Assembly: GCF_900110145.1 (NCBI RefSeq)
Contig: NZ_FOCP01000014.1
Location: 20,701 to 84,700 of the forward strand
Length of the DNA: 64,000 nucleotides
From: Nitrosomonas marina
Lineage (GTDB): Bacteria; Pseudomonadota; Gammaproteobacteria; Burkholderiales; Nitrosomonadaceae
Direction: 5' to 3'
Positions 17,918 to 27,468 of this stretch are shown one piece after another. The stretch's first letter is position 1; the number at the start of each line of letters is the position of its first letter. Made by a program: the position numbers and the translations under genes. The notes below the pieces were generated by a model. The model was not told the DNA's origin. It worked only from the letters and a program-made list of their open reading frames with translations, and did no database searches.

Positions 17918-19282
17918 CTATTTGATCCAGATCGTTTTGACATTCACGAATTCCCGAATGCCATGGTAGGACAGTTCGCGCCCGAAACCGGATTGTTTGA
18001 TCCCGCCAAATGGCAGACGTGGATCGCTCTTGACGATACCGTTGATAAACGTACAGCCTGCCTGAATCTTATTTGCCACTGCTTCTCCCTGGGTGGTGTT
18101 TTTTGTCCAGATACTGGCCCCCAGACCAAATTGGGTCCGGTTGGCTAATGCGGCAGCGTCCTCAACATCACGCACCCGAACGAATGCCGCGACAGGACCA
18201 AACAGTTCTTCATCAAATGCAGGCATTCCGGGGCGCACCTGGTCCAGAATTGTTGGTGCATAATAGGCGCCCTGCGTTTTTTTAAAAGTACCGCCCGCAA
18301 TTAATTTCGCGCCCATGGACAAGCTGCGTTCAACCTGGTTGTGCAGGTCAGCTCGCAGGTCGGTGCGGGCCATCGGGGCGATATCTGTTGCGTCATTTTT
18401 GGGGTCGCCATACCGTAGCTGGCCCACCAGATCCTTGAAAGATGAAATGAATTCATCGGCAATTGTTTCAACGATAATGAAACGTTTAGCAGCTATACAG
18501 CTTTGCCCCATATTTTGAAATCGGCCAATGACTGCCTGTTTCACTGTGGATGTAATGTCCGCATCTGCGAGTATAATGAAGGGGTCTGAACCGCCGAGCT
18601 CAAGTACGCACTTTTTCAGATGATGGCCTGCCACTGCGGCAACTTTGCGTCCCGCGGTCTCACTACCTGTTAAGGTGACCGCAGCGATATACTCGCTTGC
18701 AATGACCTGTTCAACCTGAGCAGATGTGATTAATAAACTTCGAAATGTATTTTCAGGAAAACCGGCTTCGCGAAATATCTCTTCCAGCGCCAGTGAACAA
18801 CGCGGTACATTTGATGCATGCTTCAAAACAACAGTGTTTCCTGCCATCATTGCCGGAGCAGCGGCGCGCAATACTTGCCAGAACGGAAAATTCCAGGGCA
18901 TTATGCAGAACACAATACCTAAAGGCTGGTATGAAACGTAGCTTCGGTCTGCATCGGATACAACTGGTTCATCAGCCAGAAATGCAGTCGCGTGCTCAGC
19001 ATAATATTCGCAAGCCAACGCACATTTTTCCACTTCTGATCTGGCTTCTTTCAGTAATTTACCCATTTCCTCTGTGATCAGATGAGCATATTTGTCTCGG
19101 GACTGGCGTAGAATCTGGGCAAGCTTGTTGAAACATGCGGATCGTTGACTGAAATCCAGCGCTTTCCATTGAAGCTGAGCTGTTGCGGCACTTTCCAGGA
19201 TCGATTCAATCGCATCGTCCTGCAGAACAGGAAATGAATGTATTGTTTCGCCAGTCGCGGGATTAATGGAATGAATGGGCAT
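17918..19282 (-). CDS. NAD(P)-dependent aldehyde dehydrogenase, succinate-semialdehyde type
   Basis: 454 residues, the length of the Sad/GabD branch. It has the substrate-anchoring start INPATGE, the MPWNFPFWQ cofactor motif, the general base in LELGGSDPF and the nucleophilic cysteine in FQNMGQSCIAAKRF. The C-terminal LPFGGIKQSGFGREL is also typical. It oxidises an aldehyde, probably succinate semialdehyde, to the acid. No other GABA or tricarboxylic-acid cycle genes are adjacent, so the physiological substrate is open. It is monocistronic, with 173 bp upstream to the DUF4124 gene. Confidence 0.88.
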   Translation of the reverse strand: MPIHSINPATGETIHSFPVLQDDAIESILESAATAQLQWKALDFSQRSACFNKLAQILRQSRDKYAHLITEEMGKLLKEARSEVEKCALACEYYAEHATAFLADEPVVSDADRSYVSYQPLGIVFCIMPWNFPFWQVLRAAAPAMMAGNTVVLKHASNVPRCSLALEEIFREAGFPENTFRSLLITSAQVEQVIASEYIAAVTLTGSETAGRKVAAVAGHHLKKCVLELGGSDPFIILADADITSTVKQAVIGRFQNMGQSCIAAKRFIIVETIADEFISSFKDLVGQLRYGDPKNDATDIAPMARTDLRADLHNQVERSLSMGAKLIAGGTFKKTQGAYYAPTILDQVRPGMPAFDEELFGPVAAFVRVRDVEDAAALANRTQFGLGASIWTKNTTQGEAVANKIQAGCTFINGIVKSDPRLPFGGIKQSGFGRELSYHGIREFVNVKTIWIK

Positions 19283-19455
19283 ACAGTATCACTACCGTAA
19301 ACGTAACGATATTCTTACTTTAAATATCAGATGGTGCTGTAATTTACTCAGAAAATCAAATGAAATACTTGATGCCGGTTTGTGAATGTTGATGCGAGGG
19401 ATAGGAGCATTTCGGCTGCTCAGCCAGTCAGCTAACGAAAAGTGACATTCCGTGC

Positions 19456-19908
19456 TTAATTAGGGTTCGGCAATTCTTCCAGTTGGCGCTGTAAAGCCTG
19501 TAAGTTGGTTTCGCGAAAGCCGATTTCTTTTTTCAATCGATCGACCCGGTCCAGATATCTCTGGTAATTGCGTTCGCTGCCCAGGCGATCTGGCTGGCCA
19601 TCTTTGTATTCATGTTTAAGCTTGTCAAGCTGATGTGCCTGTTCTGCAATTTGCTGCTCGAGTTCTTGACGTTGACCTTTTAAAACTTTGTTTTCCCGTC
19701 TTTTTCTGATTCTGGAGTCTACGCCATCGCTATTTACTGAAGGAACGACAACGAGCGGTGGCAGGTCGATTTTTTCGGCGTCTCTGGATTGAACATTTGA
19801 GTAGGTGACATTGCCGTGTTCATCGACTTGCTTGTAAACACCTGAGAAAGATTGTCCGGGATAACTCACTAGCATTATTGCCAGCAGGAAAAAATAACTT
19901 GGTTTCAT
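19456..19908 (-). CDS. DUF4124 domain-containing secreted protein (second of a tandem pair)
   Basis: 150 residues: a signal peptide (YFFLLAIMLVSYPGQSFS), then the DUF4124 motif GVYKQVDEHGNVTYSN, a basic linker and a long C-terminal coiled coil (about 75-145). The family is a small periplasmic beta domain common in Gamma- and Betaproteobacteria, of unknown function. It lies 22 bp downstream of a paralogue with the same layout, so the two are probably co-transcribed. Confidence 0.8.
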   Translation of the reverse strand: MKPSYFFLLAIMLVSYPGQSFSGVYKQVDEHGNVTYSNVQSRDAEKIDLPPLVVVPSVNSDGVDSRIRKRRENKVLKGQRQELEQQIAEQAHQLDKLKHEYKDGQPDRLGSERNYQRYLDRVDRLKKEIGFRETNLQALQRQLEELPNPN

Positions 19909-19930
19909 AATCGTTTACCTGATTTATACG

Positions 19931-20377
19931 CTACAGTTTTGTAAGTTCCTTTTTTAAAGCCTTAATATTATTTTTATGGCGTAACATTTTGCTGCGTAAA
20001 TGTTGGATTTTTTCTTTTTGCAGCTGAAGCTCTGCATCATTATTCAGCAAAGACAGGTTTTTTCGGGTGTCAGTAAATAACACCATTTCAGTGGCCAGTT
20101 CATGTTCGAGAATCTCCCGCCGCTTGAGTTCGCGTTTGCTTTGTATCTGGACGGTGCTGTTGTAAGATTGTTTGGGGGCGTGGAGTACAGTTTTACGGGA
20201 TGACTGTGGCGACTGCTGCGATGATTGCAGTTTTTCTCCGCCTTTTATCGGACGATTGGTAAATGTAATATTCCCGTCCTGATCAACATATTTGTAAATA
20301 GCGGAACCGGCAACCAGCTCTGGTAGACTATACAGGCCCATGCACACCAAAAAAATGACTATACCTGGCTTACTCAT
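19931..20377 (-). CDS. DUF4124 domain-containing secreted protein (first of a tandem pair)
   Basis: 148 residues from the ATG at 20377; a TTG 4 codons upstream is less likely. The signal peptide is followed by AIYKYVDQDGNITFTNRP, the DUF4124 core, then a Ser/Gln-rich linker and a charged C-terminal coiled coil ending in KKELTKL. The layout matches the next gene, pointing to tandem duplication. No function can be assigned. Confidence 0.8.
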   Translation of the reverse strand: MSKPGIVIFLVCMGLYSLPELVAGSAIYKYVDQDGNITFTNRPIKGGEKLQSSQQSPQSSRKTVLHAPKQSYNSTVQIQSKRELKRREILEHELATEMVLFTDTRKNLSLLNNDAELQLQKEKIQHLRSKMLRHKNNIKALKKELTKL

Positions 20378-20620
20378 AGTATTGTTCAAGAAAACAAATC
20401 GAGTTGCGATGAATTGATTAAACAGTCAACAGTTTATCAATTAAGATCACGCGGTAAAGCAAAAAAAAGAACGATAATCTCTTCTTTTTGGTTGTTTTAC
20501 CCTGTCGGTTCCAGTCAAGCTGGTATCAGCTGCAGGGCTCTTTTGATAAAGCAGATGTCACTGGTTTATTTCCTTTGAACGCGGCTGCGCAGGCTGGCGG
20601 GCATCCTCCGCATTGGGAGG

Positions 20621-22030
20621 CTATAAACTATAGTACATGTCAAATTCGACTGGATGGGTAGTCGTGCGCAACAGCCTGACTTCTTCCATTTTAAGATGTA
20701 TATATGCATCAATCATGTCGTGCGTAAACACGCCGCCGCGAATCAGAAAATCACGGTCCTGGTCAAGACTTGCCAGCGCTTCGTCGAGCGAAGCGCAGGT
20801 ATTAGGTACTTTGGCCGCTTCCTCAGGAGGGAGGTCATAGAGGTTTTTGTCCATTGGATCACCTGGATGAATTTTGTTTTGAATACCATCCAGACCGGCC
20901 ATCATCAGGGCAGTAAAAGCAAGATAGGGATTGGCGGTCGGATCCGGGAAGCGCACTTCAATCCGTCGGCCTTTAGGACTGTTCGAGTGTGGTATGCGGA
21001 TTGCAGCAGAACGGTTGCTTGCTGAATAAGCCATGTTTACGGGCGCTTCAAACCCGGCAACCAGTCGTTTATAGGAATTTGTTCCCGGATTGGTGATAGC
21101 ATTGAGCGCTTTGGCGTGTTTCAGAATCCCGCCAATATAAAACAGCGCGGTTTCCGATAATCCTGCGTAACCGTTACCGGAGAACAGGTTTTCGCCATCT
21201 TTCCAGATTGATTGGTGTACATGCATACCGGAACCATTGTCTCCCACAATCGGTTTGGGCATAAATGTCGCTGTTTTACCATACGAGTGTGCAACATTAT
21301 GCACGACGTATTTGAGTAACTGATTCCAGTCGGCGCGTTTTACCAGGCTGTTAAAACGCGTTCCGATTTCGCACTGACCCGCTGTTGCGACTTCATGATG
21401 GTGTACTTCAACCGGGATGCCCAGCTGCTCGAGCGTCTGGCACATGGTCGAACGAATGTTCTGCAATGAATCAACCGGTGGAACCGGAAAATATCCTCCC
21501 TTGATCGCGGGACGATGACCGATATTGCCACTGTCATATTTGATCACCGAACTCCAAGCTGCTTCTTCGGATTCGATTTTTACCGAGCAGCCGGACATGT
21601 CAGTATGCCAGTATACGGAGTCGAAAATGAAAAATTCCGGTTCGGGGCCAAAGTAGGCAACATCCCCAATACCGGTTGATTTGAGATAAATTTCACCACG
21701 TTTTGCCAGTGATCGAGGGTCACGGCTATAGCCCTTGCCGTCAGCCGGTTCTACGACATCGCAAGTCATAATCAGTGTGAGATCGTCCATAAACGGATCC
21801 AGGTTGGCTGTGTCAGGGTCTGGAATCAGCAGCATATCGGAGGCCTGTATGCTTTTCCACCCCGCTATCGATGAGCCATCAAAAGGAAGGCCATCTTCGA
21901 ATTTGTCTGCGTCAAAATTATGTGACGGGATAGTGACATGCTGCTCTTTTCCATTGGTATCGGAAAAGCGCAAATCGACAAACTTGACTTTACTGTCTTG
22001 AATCAATTTCAAAACATCAGATACAGCCAT
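20621..22030 (-). CDS. glnA: Glutamine synthetase, type I
   Basis: 469 residues, the normal GSI-beta length. The start is the ATG at 22030 ([10 protein letters not shown]) with GGAG upstream, although the frame is open 33 codons further 5'. It has DGSSIAGW, the [11 protein letters not shown] metal site, the [13 protein letters not shown] motif and a C-terminal adenylylation-type segment ending [11 protein letters not shown] (tyrosine in NLYDLPPEE). It condenses ammonia and glutamate to glutamine, the main nitrogen assimilation step. A hairpin CCTCC/GGAGG (20605-20620) follows the stop, without a T-run. No glnB or ntrBC is adjacent. Confidence 0.98.
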   Translation of the reverse strand: MAVSDVLKLIQDSKVKFVDLRFSDTNGKEQHVTIPSHNFDADKFEDGLPFDGSSIAGWKSIQASDMLLIPDPDTANLDPFMDDLTLIMTCDVVEPADGKGYSRDPRSLAKRGEIYLKSTGIGDVAYFGPEPEFFIFDSVYWHTDMSGCSVKIESEEAAWSSVIKYDSGNIGHRPAIKGGYFPVPPVDSLQNIRSTMCQTLEQLGIPVEVHHHEVATAGQCEIGTRFNSLVKRADWNQLLKYVVHNVAHSYGKTATFMPKPIVGDNGSGMHVHQSIWKDGENLFSGNGYAGLSETALFYIGGILKHAKALNAITNPGTNSYKRLVAGFEAPVNMAYSASNRSAAIRIPHSNSPKGRRIEVRFPDPTANPYLAFTALMMAGLDGIQNKIHPGDPMDKNLYDLPPEEAAKVPNTCASLDEALASLDQDRDFLIRGGVFTHDMIDAYIHLKMEEVRLLRTTTHPVEFDMYYSL

Positions 22031-22082
22031 TATTTTCTCCAGGCAAACATCGTTATAAAAAAATATTAAATCATTGGACAGT

Positions 22083-22091
22083 ATTATACCA
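22083..22091 (-). promoter_or_regulatory. Extended -10 promoter element of glnA
   Basis: On the minus strand TG-G-TATAAT lies 53 bp before the glnA ATG. No good -35 is seen at 16-18 bp. An inverted repeat CAAACCGG/CCGGTTTG (22090-22097 and 22116-22123) overlaps the region just upstream and could bind a regulator. A sigma-54 site (TGGCAC-N5-TTGC) was looked for and not found. Confidence 0.5.
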
Positions 22092-22173
22092 AACCGGTTG
22101 ATGAATCTTTTGATGCCGGTTTGAAACACAGAAAAGATGAGCAGGTTTACTGATTATAGTCGTGAATTTATTT

Positions 22174-22194
22174 TGAGATAATGCGATTATCTCA
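22174..22194. promoter_or_regulatory. Perfect 9+3+9 palindromic operator between glnA and the DASS gene
   Basis: TGAGATAAT, then GCG, then ATTATCTCA. It lies 66 bp before the DASS transporter ATG and overlaps the expected -35 of the TATAAT at 22211-22216. It is 144 bp upstream of glnA. The symmetry and location fit a repressor operator for the transporter. I do not recognise the cognate regulator. Confidence 0.65.
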
Positions 22195-22210
22195 CATTCG
22201 CTTATATAAC

Positions 22211-22216
22211 TATAAT
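22211..22216 (+). promoter_or_regulatory. -10 element of the DASS transporter gene
   Basis: A perfect TATAAT 44 bp before the ATG at 22260. The expected -35 position (22188-22193, TATCTC) is poor and lies inside the palindromic operator. Confidence 0.45.
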
Positions 22217-22259
22217 GCTAGGCTAACTTCAATATGAATTTTGTGACTCTGAAAAAATA

Positions 22260-23720
22260 ATGCTGCCTTTCACAAAGCCAAAAAAAATCGGCCTGATCGC
22301 TGGTGTCGGGCTTTTAGTGTTGACGATCGTATTGCCGGCGCCTGCAGCAATGTCAGAAGCTGCGTGGCGTACCTGTGGAGTGGCTTTGTTGCTGGCACTG
22401 TGGTGGTCCACCGAAGTTTTGCCGATTCCGGTAACTTCGCTGCTGCCGATTTTATTGTTTCCCGCACTGGGCATCATGCCCATCGAAGACAGTACCGCGC
22501 CCTATGCAGCCCCGGCAATTTTTTTGCTGATGGGCGGGTTTATTATTGCAACCGGCCTGGCTAAATGGAATTTGCATCGCAGGATCGCGTTGAATATTCT
22601 GGTGCGCGTAGGAGACAGCCCGGCTGCTCTGATTGCAGGATTTATGAGTACAACCGCGTTGCTGTCGATGTGGATCAGCAATACTGCCAGCACATTAATG
22701 ATGATTCCGATCGCTTTGTCCCTTGCTGGAGAACTGGTTAAAAACAAAATCGACCAGCATCACAAATTTATCCTCTGCCTGGTCTTAGGAATTGCCTATT
22801 CGGCCAGTATCGGCGGACTGGGCACCATCATTGGCACGCCTCCGAACCTGTTCGTAGTCAGTTTTATGAAACAAAATTATGGAATCGATATCAGCTTTGT
22901 AGACTGGATGTTTTTTGGCGTTCCTGTTGTTATCATCATGATAGCTGCAGCCTGGTGGGTGTTGACTAGATGGGTTTTCGCTTTCGATATGCAGGATGAA
23001 CGTATATCACTGTCAGCAGTTTATGATGAACTCAGAAAACTTGGTAAGCTGAGTCAGCCGGAGAAGCGTCTTTCGTATGTGTTTGTTCTGATAGCATCAG
23101 CATGGATATTGCGGGTGCCTATACAAGAACAGTTTGGGATTGTGTTGTGGTTGAACGATGCCATGATTGCGGTTGGCGGTGCCGTGCTGTTATTTATTAT
23201 TCCAGCCGGCCAGGATATGTTGCTGGCCCGGGAAAAGCAAACGGCACTTATGGATTGGGAGAGTGCCAGTCAGATACCCTGGGGTGTGCTGCTGTTATTC
23301 GGCGGCGGATTAAGCCTTGCTGCAGCTATCAAGAGTACCGGTCTAGCCGTCTGGATTGGTGATAGCCTGTCAGGGTTGCCGCATCTCGATTTGATACTGA
23401 TGATGCTGGTACTCGTCACACTGGTTATTTTCTTAACAGAACTGACCAGCAATACTGCCACCACTGCTACGTTGTTACCGATACTGGGCGTTTTGGCTGT
23501 TTCCAGCGGTATTGATCCCATGCTATTGTTTGCCCCCACAGCGATGGCTGCAAGCTGTGCCTTTATGCTGCCGGTTGCGACTGCCCCGAATGCAGTCGTG
23601 TATTCAACGGGCCAGGTAACAATTGCGCAAATGGCTCGGGCAGGTTTTAAACTTAACCTTATAGCAATTCTTGTGGTGACGGGGTTGTCATATACATTGA
23701 TTCCGTTGGTATTTGGATAA
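22260..23720 (+). CDS. SLC13/DASS family sodium:anion symporter
   Basis: 486 residues with about twelve membrane segments and the two inverted-repeat signatures of the family: WISNTASTLMMIPIA near 139 and ELTSNTATTATLLPILG near 395. Each carries the SNT motif that binds Na+ and the carboxylate. It should import dicarboxylates, sulfate or a related anion with Na+. It is divergent from glnA across a 229-bp region that holds a strong palindrome, and is followed 23 bp later by recQ. Substrate is undetermined. Confidence 0.9.
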   Translation: MLPFTKPKKIGLIAGVGLLVLTIVLPAPAAMSEAAWRTCGVALLLALWWSTEVLPIPVTSLLPILLFPALGIMPIEDSTAPYAAPAIFLLMGGFIIATGLAKWNLHRRIALNILVRVGDSPAALIAGFMSTTALLSMWISNTASTLMMIPIALSLAGELVKNKIDQHHKFILCLVLGIAYSASIGGLGTIIGTPPNLFVVSFMKQNYGIDISFVDWMFFGVPVVIIMIAAAWWVLTRWVFAFDMQDERISLSAVYDELRKLGKLSQPEKRLSYVFVLIASAWILRVPIQEQFGIVLWLNDAMIAVGGAVLLFIIPAGQDMLLAREKQTALMDWESASQIPWGVLLLFGGGLSLAAAIKSTGLAVWIGDSLSGLPHLDLILMMLVLVTLVIFLTELTSNTATTATLLPILGVLAVSSGIDPMLLFAPTAMAASCAFMLPVATAPNAVVYSTGQVTIAQMARAGFKLNLIAILVVTGLSYTLIPLVFG

Positions 23721-23743
23721 CACTTTCTATTTCGTACAGGTTA

Positions 23744-25594
23744 ATGACGACTCAAAGAGTCGAACACGAGAGTCACGAACTACGTCAATATATGTTGCAT
23801 GCATTGAATATCCTGAAAGAAGTTTTTGGATATCCGGCATTTCGGGGACAGCAGGCCGATGTTATCGAGCATCTGGTTAACGGAAATGACTGTCTGGTAT
23901 TGATGCCGACGGGAGGAGGCAAATCGCTTTGCTATCAGATACCCGCGCTAATGCGCAAAGGTGTTGCAATTGTGGTTTCTCCATTGATTTCATTGATGCA
24001 GAATCAGGTGGCCGCGCTTAATGAGGTAGGAATCGATGCTGCCGTACTGAACTCGGCGCTTCCTGTAGAAGAAGCGCAAGCCGTCGAACAAAAGTTGCTG
24101 GCGGGTGATTACGATTTGCTCTATGTCGCACCGGAACGTCTGCTAACCAGGCGTTTTCTTGACCTGATTGCCAGAATTCAGCTCGCATTGTTTGCGATTG
24201 ATGAAGCTCATTGCGTTTCGCAGTGGGGACATGATTTTCGTCCCGAGTACCGTCAGTTGAATGTTCTTCACACACGTTTTCCTGATGTGCCGCGTATCGC
24301 CCTGACGGCGACGGCTGACGATGTTACTCGCAAAGAAATCATCGAGCGATTGGCGCTGGATGATGCCGAAATCTTTCTGTCCAGTTTTGACCGGCCCAAT
24401 ATCCACTATCAGATAGTTGATAAAGTCAACAGCAAGCAGCAGTTGCTATCGTTTATACGATCCGAGCATTTGCATGATGCGGGTATCGTATATTGTTTGT
24501 CGCGAAAAAAAACAGAAGACACCGCTGCATGGCTAAACGCGCATGGCATAAATGCTTTGGCCTACCATGCGGGAATGAGCCCACATCAGCGAGCACTGAA
24601 TCAGGAAATATTTTTACGTGAAGACAATATTGTCATGGTTGCAACTATAGCTTTTGGTATGGGTATTGATAAACCGGATGCCCGCTTTGTTGCACACATG
24701 GATATGCCAAAAAGTATCGAAGGTTATTATCAGGAGACAGGTCGGGCCGGTCGGGATGGGCAAAAAGCCAACGCCTGGATGGCTTATGGGCTGAATGATG
24801 TAATCCAGCAACGAAGAATGATCGAAGAATCTGAGGCGCAGACCCAATTCAAGCAGATTGCAACCAAAAAACTGGAAGCTATGCTGGCATTATGTGAAAC
24901 AACAACCTGTCGTCGCGCTTATTTACTGGACTATTTTGGCGAATCGATTACATTCACGGCTTGCGGTAACTGTGATGTTTGTTTGAATCCCCCGGATTCC
25001 TGGGATGCCACTATCGTTGTACAAAAGGCATTATCCTGCGTTTACCGTACCGGGCAACAATTTGGCGCCGGGCATTTAATTGATGTTCTGCGCGGCAATC
25101 AAACAATACAGGTTACGCACTGGAAGCATGAATGTATCAGTACATTCGGGATAGGAAAGGATTTGCCGGTTAAAACCTGGCGCGCAATATTCAGGCAATT
25201 GATAGCACTTGGTCTGTTAACAACAGACAATGATGGTTATGGCGCCTTATGTCTGACAAATGCGAGTCGTGCTGTTTTGAAAGGTCAGCAAAAAGTTTTT
25301 TTGCGTCAACAGCGCGAACATAAAAAATCCCTGCAAAAAAAACAGCCTGTCAATAACATTTCAACCCTCGATCAAAGCGCGCAACAACTTCTGGATCAGT
25401 TACGCGACTGGCGTGCCAAAACAGCCCGGGAACATGGGGTGCCCGCATATGTTATTTTTCATGATGCGACATTGAAGGAACTAGTGCGTTTGAGCCCGCA
25501 AAACAGGGATGAATTGCTGCGCGTTGCCGGTGTTGGCGCGCATAAGCTGGATAAATACGGTGATCAGCTCATTGAAATTTTGTGTAATACGTGA
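23744..25594 (+). CDS. recQ: ATP-dependent DNA helicase RecQ
   Basis: 616 residues. Motif I is MPTGGGKSLCYQIPAL, motif II is DEAH (AIDEAHCVSQWGHDFRPEY) and motif VI is YQETGRAGRDG. The zinc site comprises the Cys of TTCRRAYLL plus CGNCDVC. A winged-helix domain follows, then a C-terminal HRDC domain (about 530-610). It is a 3'-5' helicase in recombination and replication-fork repair. It is 23 bp downstream of the DASS gene and may be read from the same promoter. Confidence 0.97.
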   Translation: MTTQRVEHESHELRQYMLHALNILKEVFGYPAFRGQQADVIEHLVNGNDCLVLMPTGGGKSLCYQIPALMRKGVAIVVSPLISLMQNQVAALNEVGIDAAVLNSALPVEEAQAVEQKLLAGDYDLLYVAPERLLTRRFLDLIARIQLALFAIDEAHCVSQWGHDFRPEYRQLNVLHTRFPDVPRIALTATADDVTRKEIIERLALDDAEIFLSSFDRPNIHYQIVDKVNSKQQLLSFIRSEHLHDAGIVYCLSRKKTEDTAAWLNAHGINALAYHAGMSPHQRALNQEIFLREDNIVMVATIAFGMGIDKPDARFVAHMDMPKSIEGYYQETGRAGRDGQKANAWMAYGLNDVIQQRRMIEESEAQTQFKQIATKKLEAMLALCETTTCRRAYLLDYFGESITFTACGNCDVCLNPPDSWDATIVVQKALSCVYRTGQQFGAGHLIDVLRGNQTIQVTHWKHECISTFGIGKDLPVKTWRAIFRQLIALGLLTTDNDGYGALCLTNASRAVLKGQQKVFLRQQREHKKSLQKKQPVNNISTLDQSAQQLLDQLRDWRAKTAREHGVPAYVIFHDATLKELVRLSPQNRDELLRVAGVGAHKLDKYGDQLIEILCNT

Positions 25595-25929
25595 TGCCCA
25601 AAAACGGTTTGCATATTCCTTTAACAAGTAATTTTACGAGTAAAATCATAAACAAACATATTTTATTCGATTGGTTGGCTGGATTGTGATTTAAGCGTAA
25701 AGCCTTTATAGGCGAAAAAACAACAATTGTGTTGCACAAAAGCAACATTTGGTCTGTTTTTTGCAAGAAAAAGATTTGTTTTTCTTGCAGGAATGCGATG
25801 TGTTGTGCAAAATCCATCCATACCTTCCCAGATTGGGAGGTCAGAAAAAAAGCGGGGTGCATTCCACCGGAACAAAGTTGGGTTTATTGTTGACCCCCAG
25901 TCGTTTTAACATTAAAGGAGAACTTCCCT
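25595..25929 (+). promoter_or_regulatory. Porin gene upstream region with stacked hairpins
   Basis: A 335-bp gap. A weak promoter is possible (TTGTGA near 25684, TTTATA near 25706). Downstream are three inverted repeats. The first is GTTGC/GCAAC (25731-25746). The second is a perfect 11-bp stem at 25762-25772/25779-25789 with a 6-nt loop. The third is ACCTTCCCA/TGGGAGGT (25822-25841, one bulge). None ends in a T-run in the plus direction. AAAGGAG lies before the porin ATG. This is either a long structured 5' leader or a small-RNA locus; neither can be settled from the sequence. Confidence 0.45.
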
Positions 25930-27150
25930 ATGAAGAAGAAGCTTATTTCGTTAGCAGTTGCCGGTGCGCTTGCAACACCAATGGTTGCGTCAGCACAAGG
26001 AACCAATGTTACTATGTTTGGTAGCGTCCAGGCAGAATATTCTACAATTGATTTCGATGGTATGAGCAGTCAGGCGCAGATCGGAGATGAAGCAGGTCGT
26101 TCAAGATGGGGTGTACATGTTGTTGAGCAACTTGGTGGTGGACTGAAGGCAAAAGCCCATTTAGAGTTTGGTTTCAATACCGGCAATGGTGATATAGGCA
26201 TTGCTCGTGAACGTTGGGTTGCTCTGGCTAATGATGCTTGGGGTGAAGTTAAATTCGGTCGCGTTCAATCTCCATTCAAGGATTTTGCCGGTGGTCAAAC
26301 AATTGACCCATTCGCTTATACTACGCTCCAGGCAGCAGGTAGCGGTGGTACCATGACTGCATCTGCAAATGGTATGGGATCAGGCGCGCAAGGTTTCGTT
26401 AACAGTGCAGCCCGTTATGATTCGCCAACCGTTGAAGGCTTTTCATTTGCAGCTTTGTTGATGCCGGGTGATTCTAACAACCTCGATCCTATACTGGGTG
26501 GCGGCGTTCCTAATTCCAGCAACTTCACGCCTAACAGCACAAGTGGTGGTGAAGATGGCGAATGGGATTTTCAGATCGCTGGTAAGTATGAAGCGAACAT
26601 AGCAGATCATAACGTTGGCGTATTTGGTGGTTACTCAAGAGATAATATCAGTACAAACCAAAGAGCTTTTCAAGGTATCGGCGCTGATGACGAAGAAGTC
26701 TGGCGTGGTGGTGCTACCTGGAGCTTCATGGGTTTCCGTTTGAGTGGTCAGTATGAAAATATCAACAACGCTAGCATAAACGGTGCTGCCTCTTGTACAA
26801 CAGCAGCTGCATTGGGTGGCACAGCATTGGGAGGTGCAAACAATGGCGGGCGCGGACAATGTAATTCAGCCATGAACGTGAACGGTGACGGACATCTCTG
26901 GTTTGTGGGTGGCGAGTATGAAATCGGCAATACCCGCTTGCTGGCACAAGGTGGTATGGGTGAGGCCGAAGCAACAACAGCTGCTTCAAAACGTGAAATC
27001 AGCACTTTTACAGTAGGTGCAATTCACAATCTGAGCAAACGCTCAAGCCTTTTCGGTGGCTACCAGCGTAACATGATTGATAACAACAACGTTGCTACCG
27101 GTTTTAGAGACAGCAACGTATATACAGTTGGTGTACGACACAACTTCTAA
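25930..27150 (+). CDS. Gram-negative trimeric porin (OmpC/Porin_4 type)
   Basis: 406 residues. The signal peptide MKKKLISLAVAGALATPMVASAQ is followed by VTMFGSVQAEYSTIDF, the usual first strand of betaproteobacterial porins. The text is Gly/Asn-rich with alternating strands, and the protein ends VYTVGVRHNF with a C-terminal Phe for barrel assembly. The gene has a strong ribosome site and a strong terminator, as expected for an abundant outer-membrane protein. A cysteine pair in the insert SCTTAAALGG...RGQCN may form a disulfide. The permeating solute is unknown. Confidence 0.93.
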   Translation: MKKKLISLAVAGALATPMVASAQGTNVTMFGSVQAEYSTIDFDGMSSQAQIGDEAGRSRWGVHVVEQLGGGLKAKAHLEFGFNTGNGDIGIARERWVALANDAWGEVKFGRVQSPFKDFAGGQTIDPFAYTTLQAAGSGGTMTASANGMGSGAQGFVNSAARYDSPTVEGFSFAALLMPGDSNNLDPILGGGVPNSSNFTPNSTSGGEDGEWDFQIAGKYEANIADHNVGVFGGYSRDNISTNQRAFQGIGADDEEVWRGGATWSFMGFRLSGQYENINNASINGAASCTTAAALGGTALGGANNGGRGQCNSAMNVNGDGHLWFVGGEYEIGNTRLLAQGGMGEAEATTAASKREISTFTVGAIHNLSKRSSLFGGYQRNMIDNNNVATGFRDSNVYTVGVRHNF

Positions 27151-27169
27151 GAACAAATTGTTTTAAACA

Positions 27170-27197
27170 AAAAAGGCACCTTTGAGGTGCCTTTTTT
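27170..27197 (+). terminator. Rho-independent terminator after the porin gene
   Basis: Stem GGCACC (27175-27180), loop TTTGA, GGTGCC (27186-27191), then six Ts. An A-run before the stem makes it usable in both directions. Confidence 0.92.
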
Positions 27198-27468
27198 GTT
27201 TCTTATGAAAAATAGCTTCAGGAACCGAAGTATTTTGATCATTCCGGCATCCTCCTTCATTACCTCAGCAACCAATTGGTACGACTGAACTGTCCCGTTC
27301 AGATATGATCTTTGTTCAAATGGTACGGTAAGCAATTAGAATTACAGAAAGCTGTGGAAGTGAATTAAAATATTTTCGAGATTGAAAACAGAGCACTCAG
27401 TATCGTATCGGTATACTATGTGTAAACCCGGTCGGACCGACAAAAGAATTATGGGAGATTTACTCACT
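27198..27468. other. Intergenic region after the porin terminator
   Basis: Together with the terminator this makes about 318 bp without a firm gene. A small hairpin CTGAAC/GTTCAG (27285-27302) is the only notable structure. The reading frame of the next gene is open from a TTG at 27382, but that part is poor in coding character and is not included. Confidence 0.4.

Noticed and set aside
17740..17943. 67-codon frame between the ABC and aldehyde dehydrogenase genes
   Set aside because: It overlaps the dehydrogenase 3' end in another frame and has no initiation signal.
22031..22259. Sigma-54 promoter for glnA
   Set aside because: No TGGCAC-N5-TTGC type pair was found on the glnA strand; an extended -10 fits better.
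25727..26024. Two plus-strand frames across the porin leader and start
   Set aside because: They run through the hairpins and into the porin gene in the wrong frame, with Phe/Lys-rich nonsense text.
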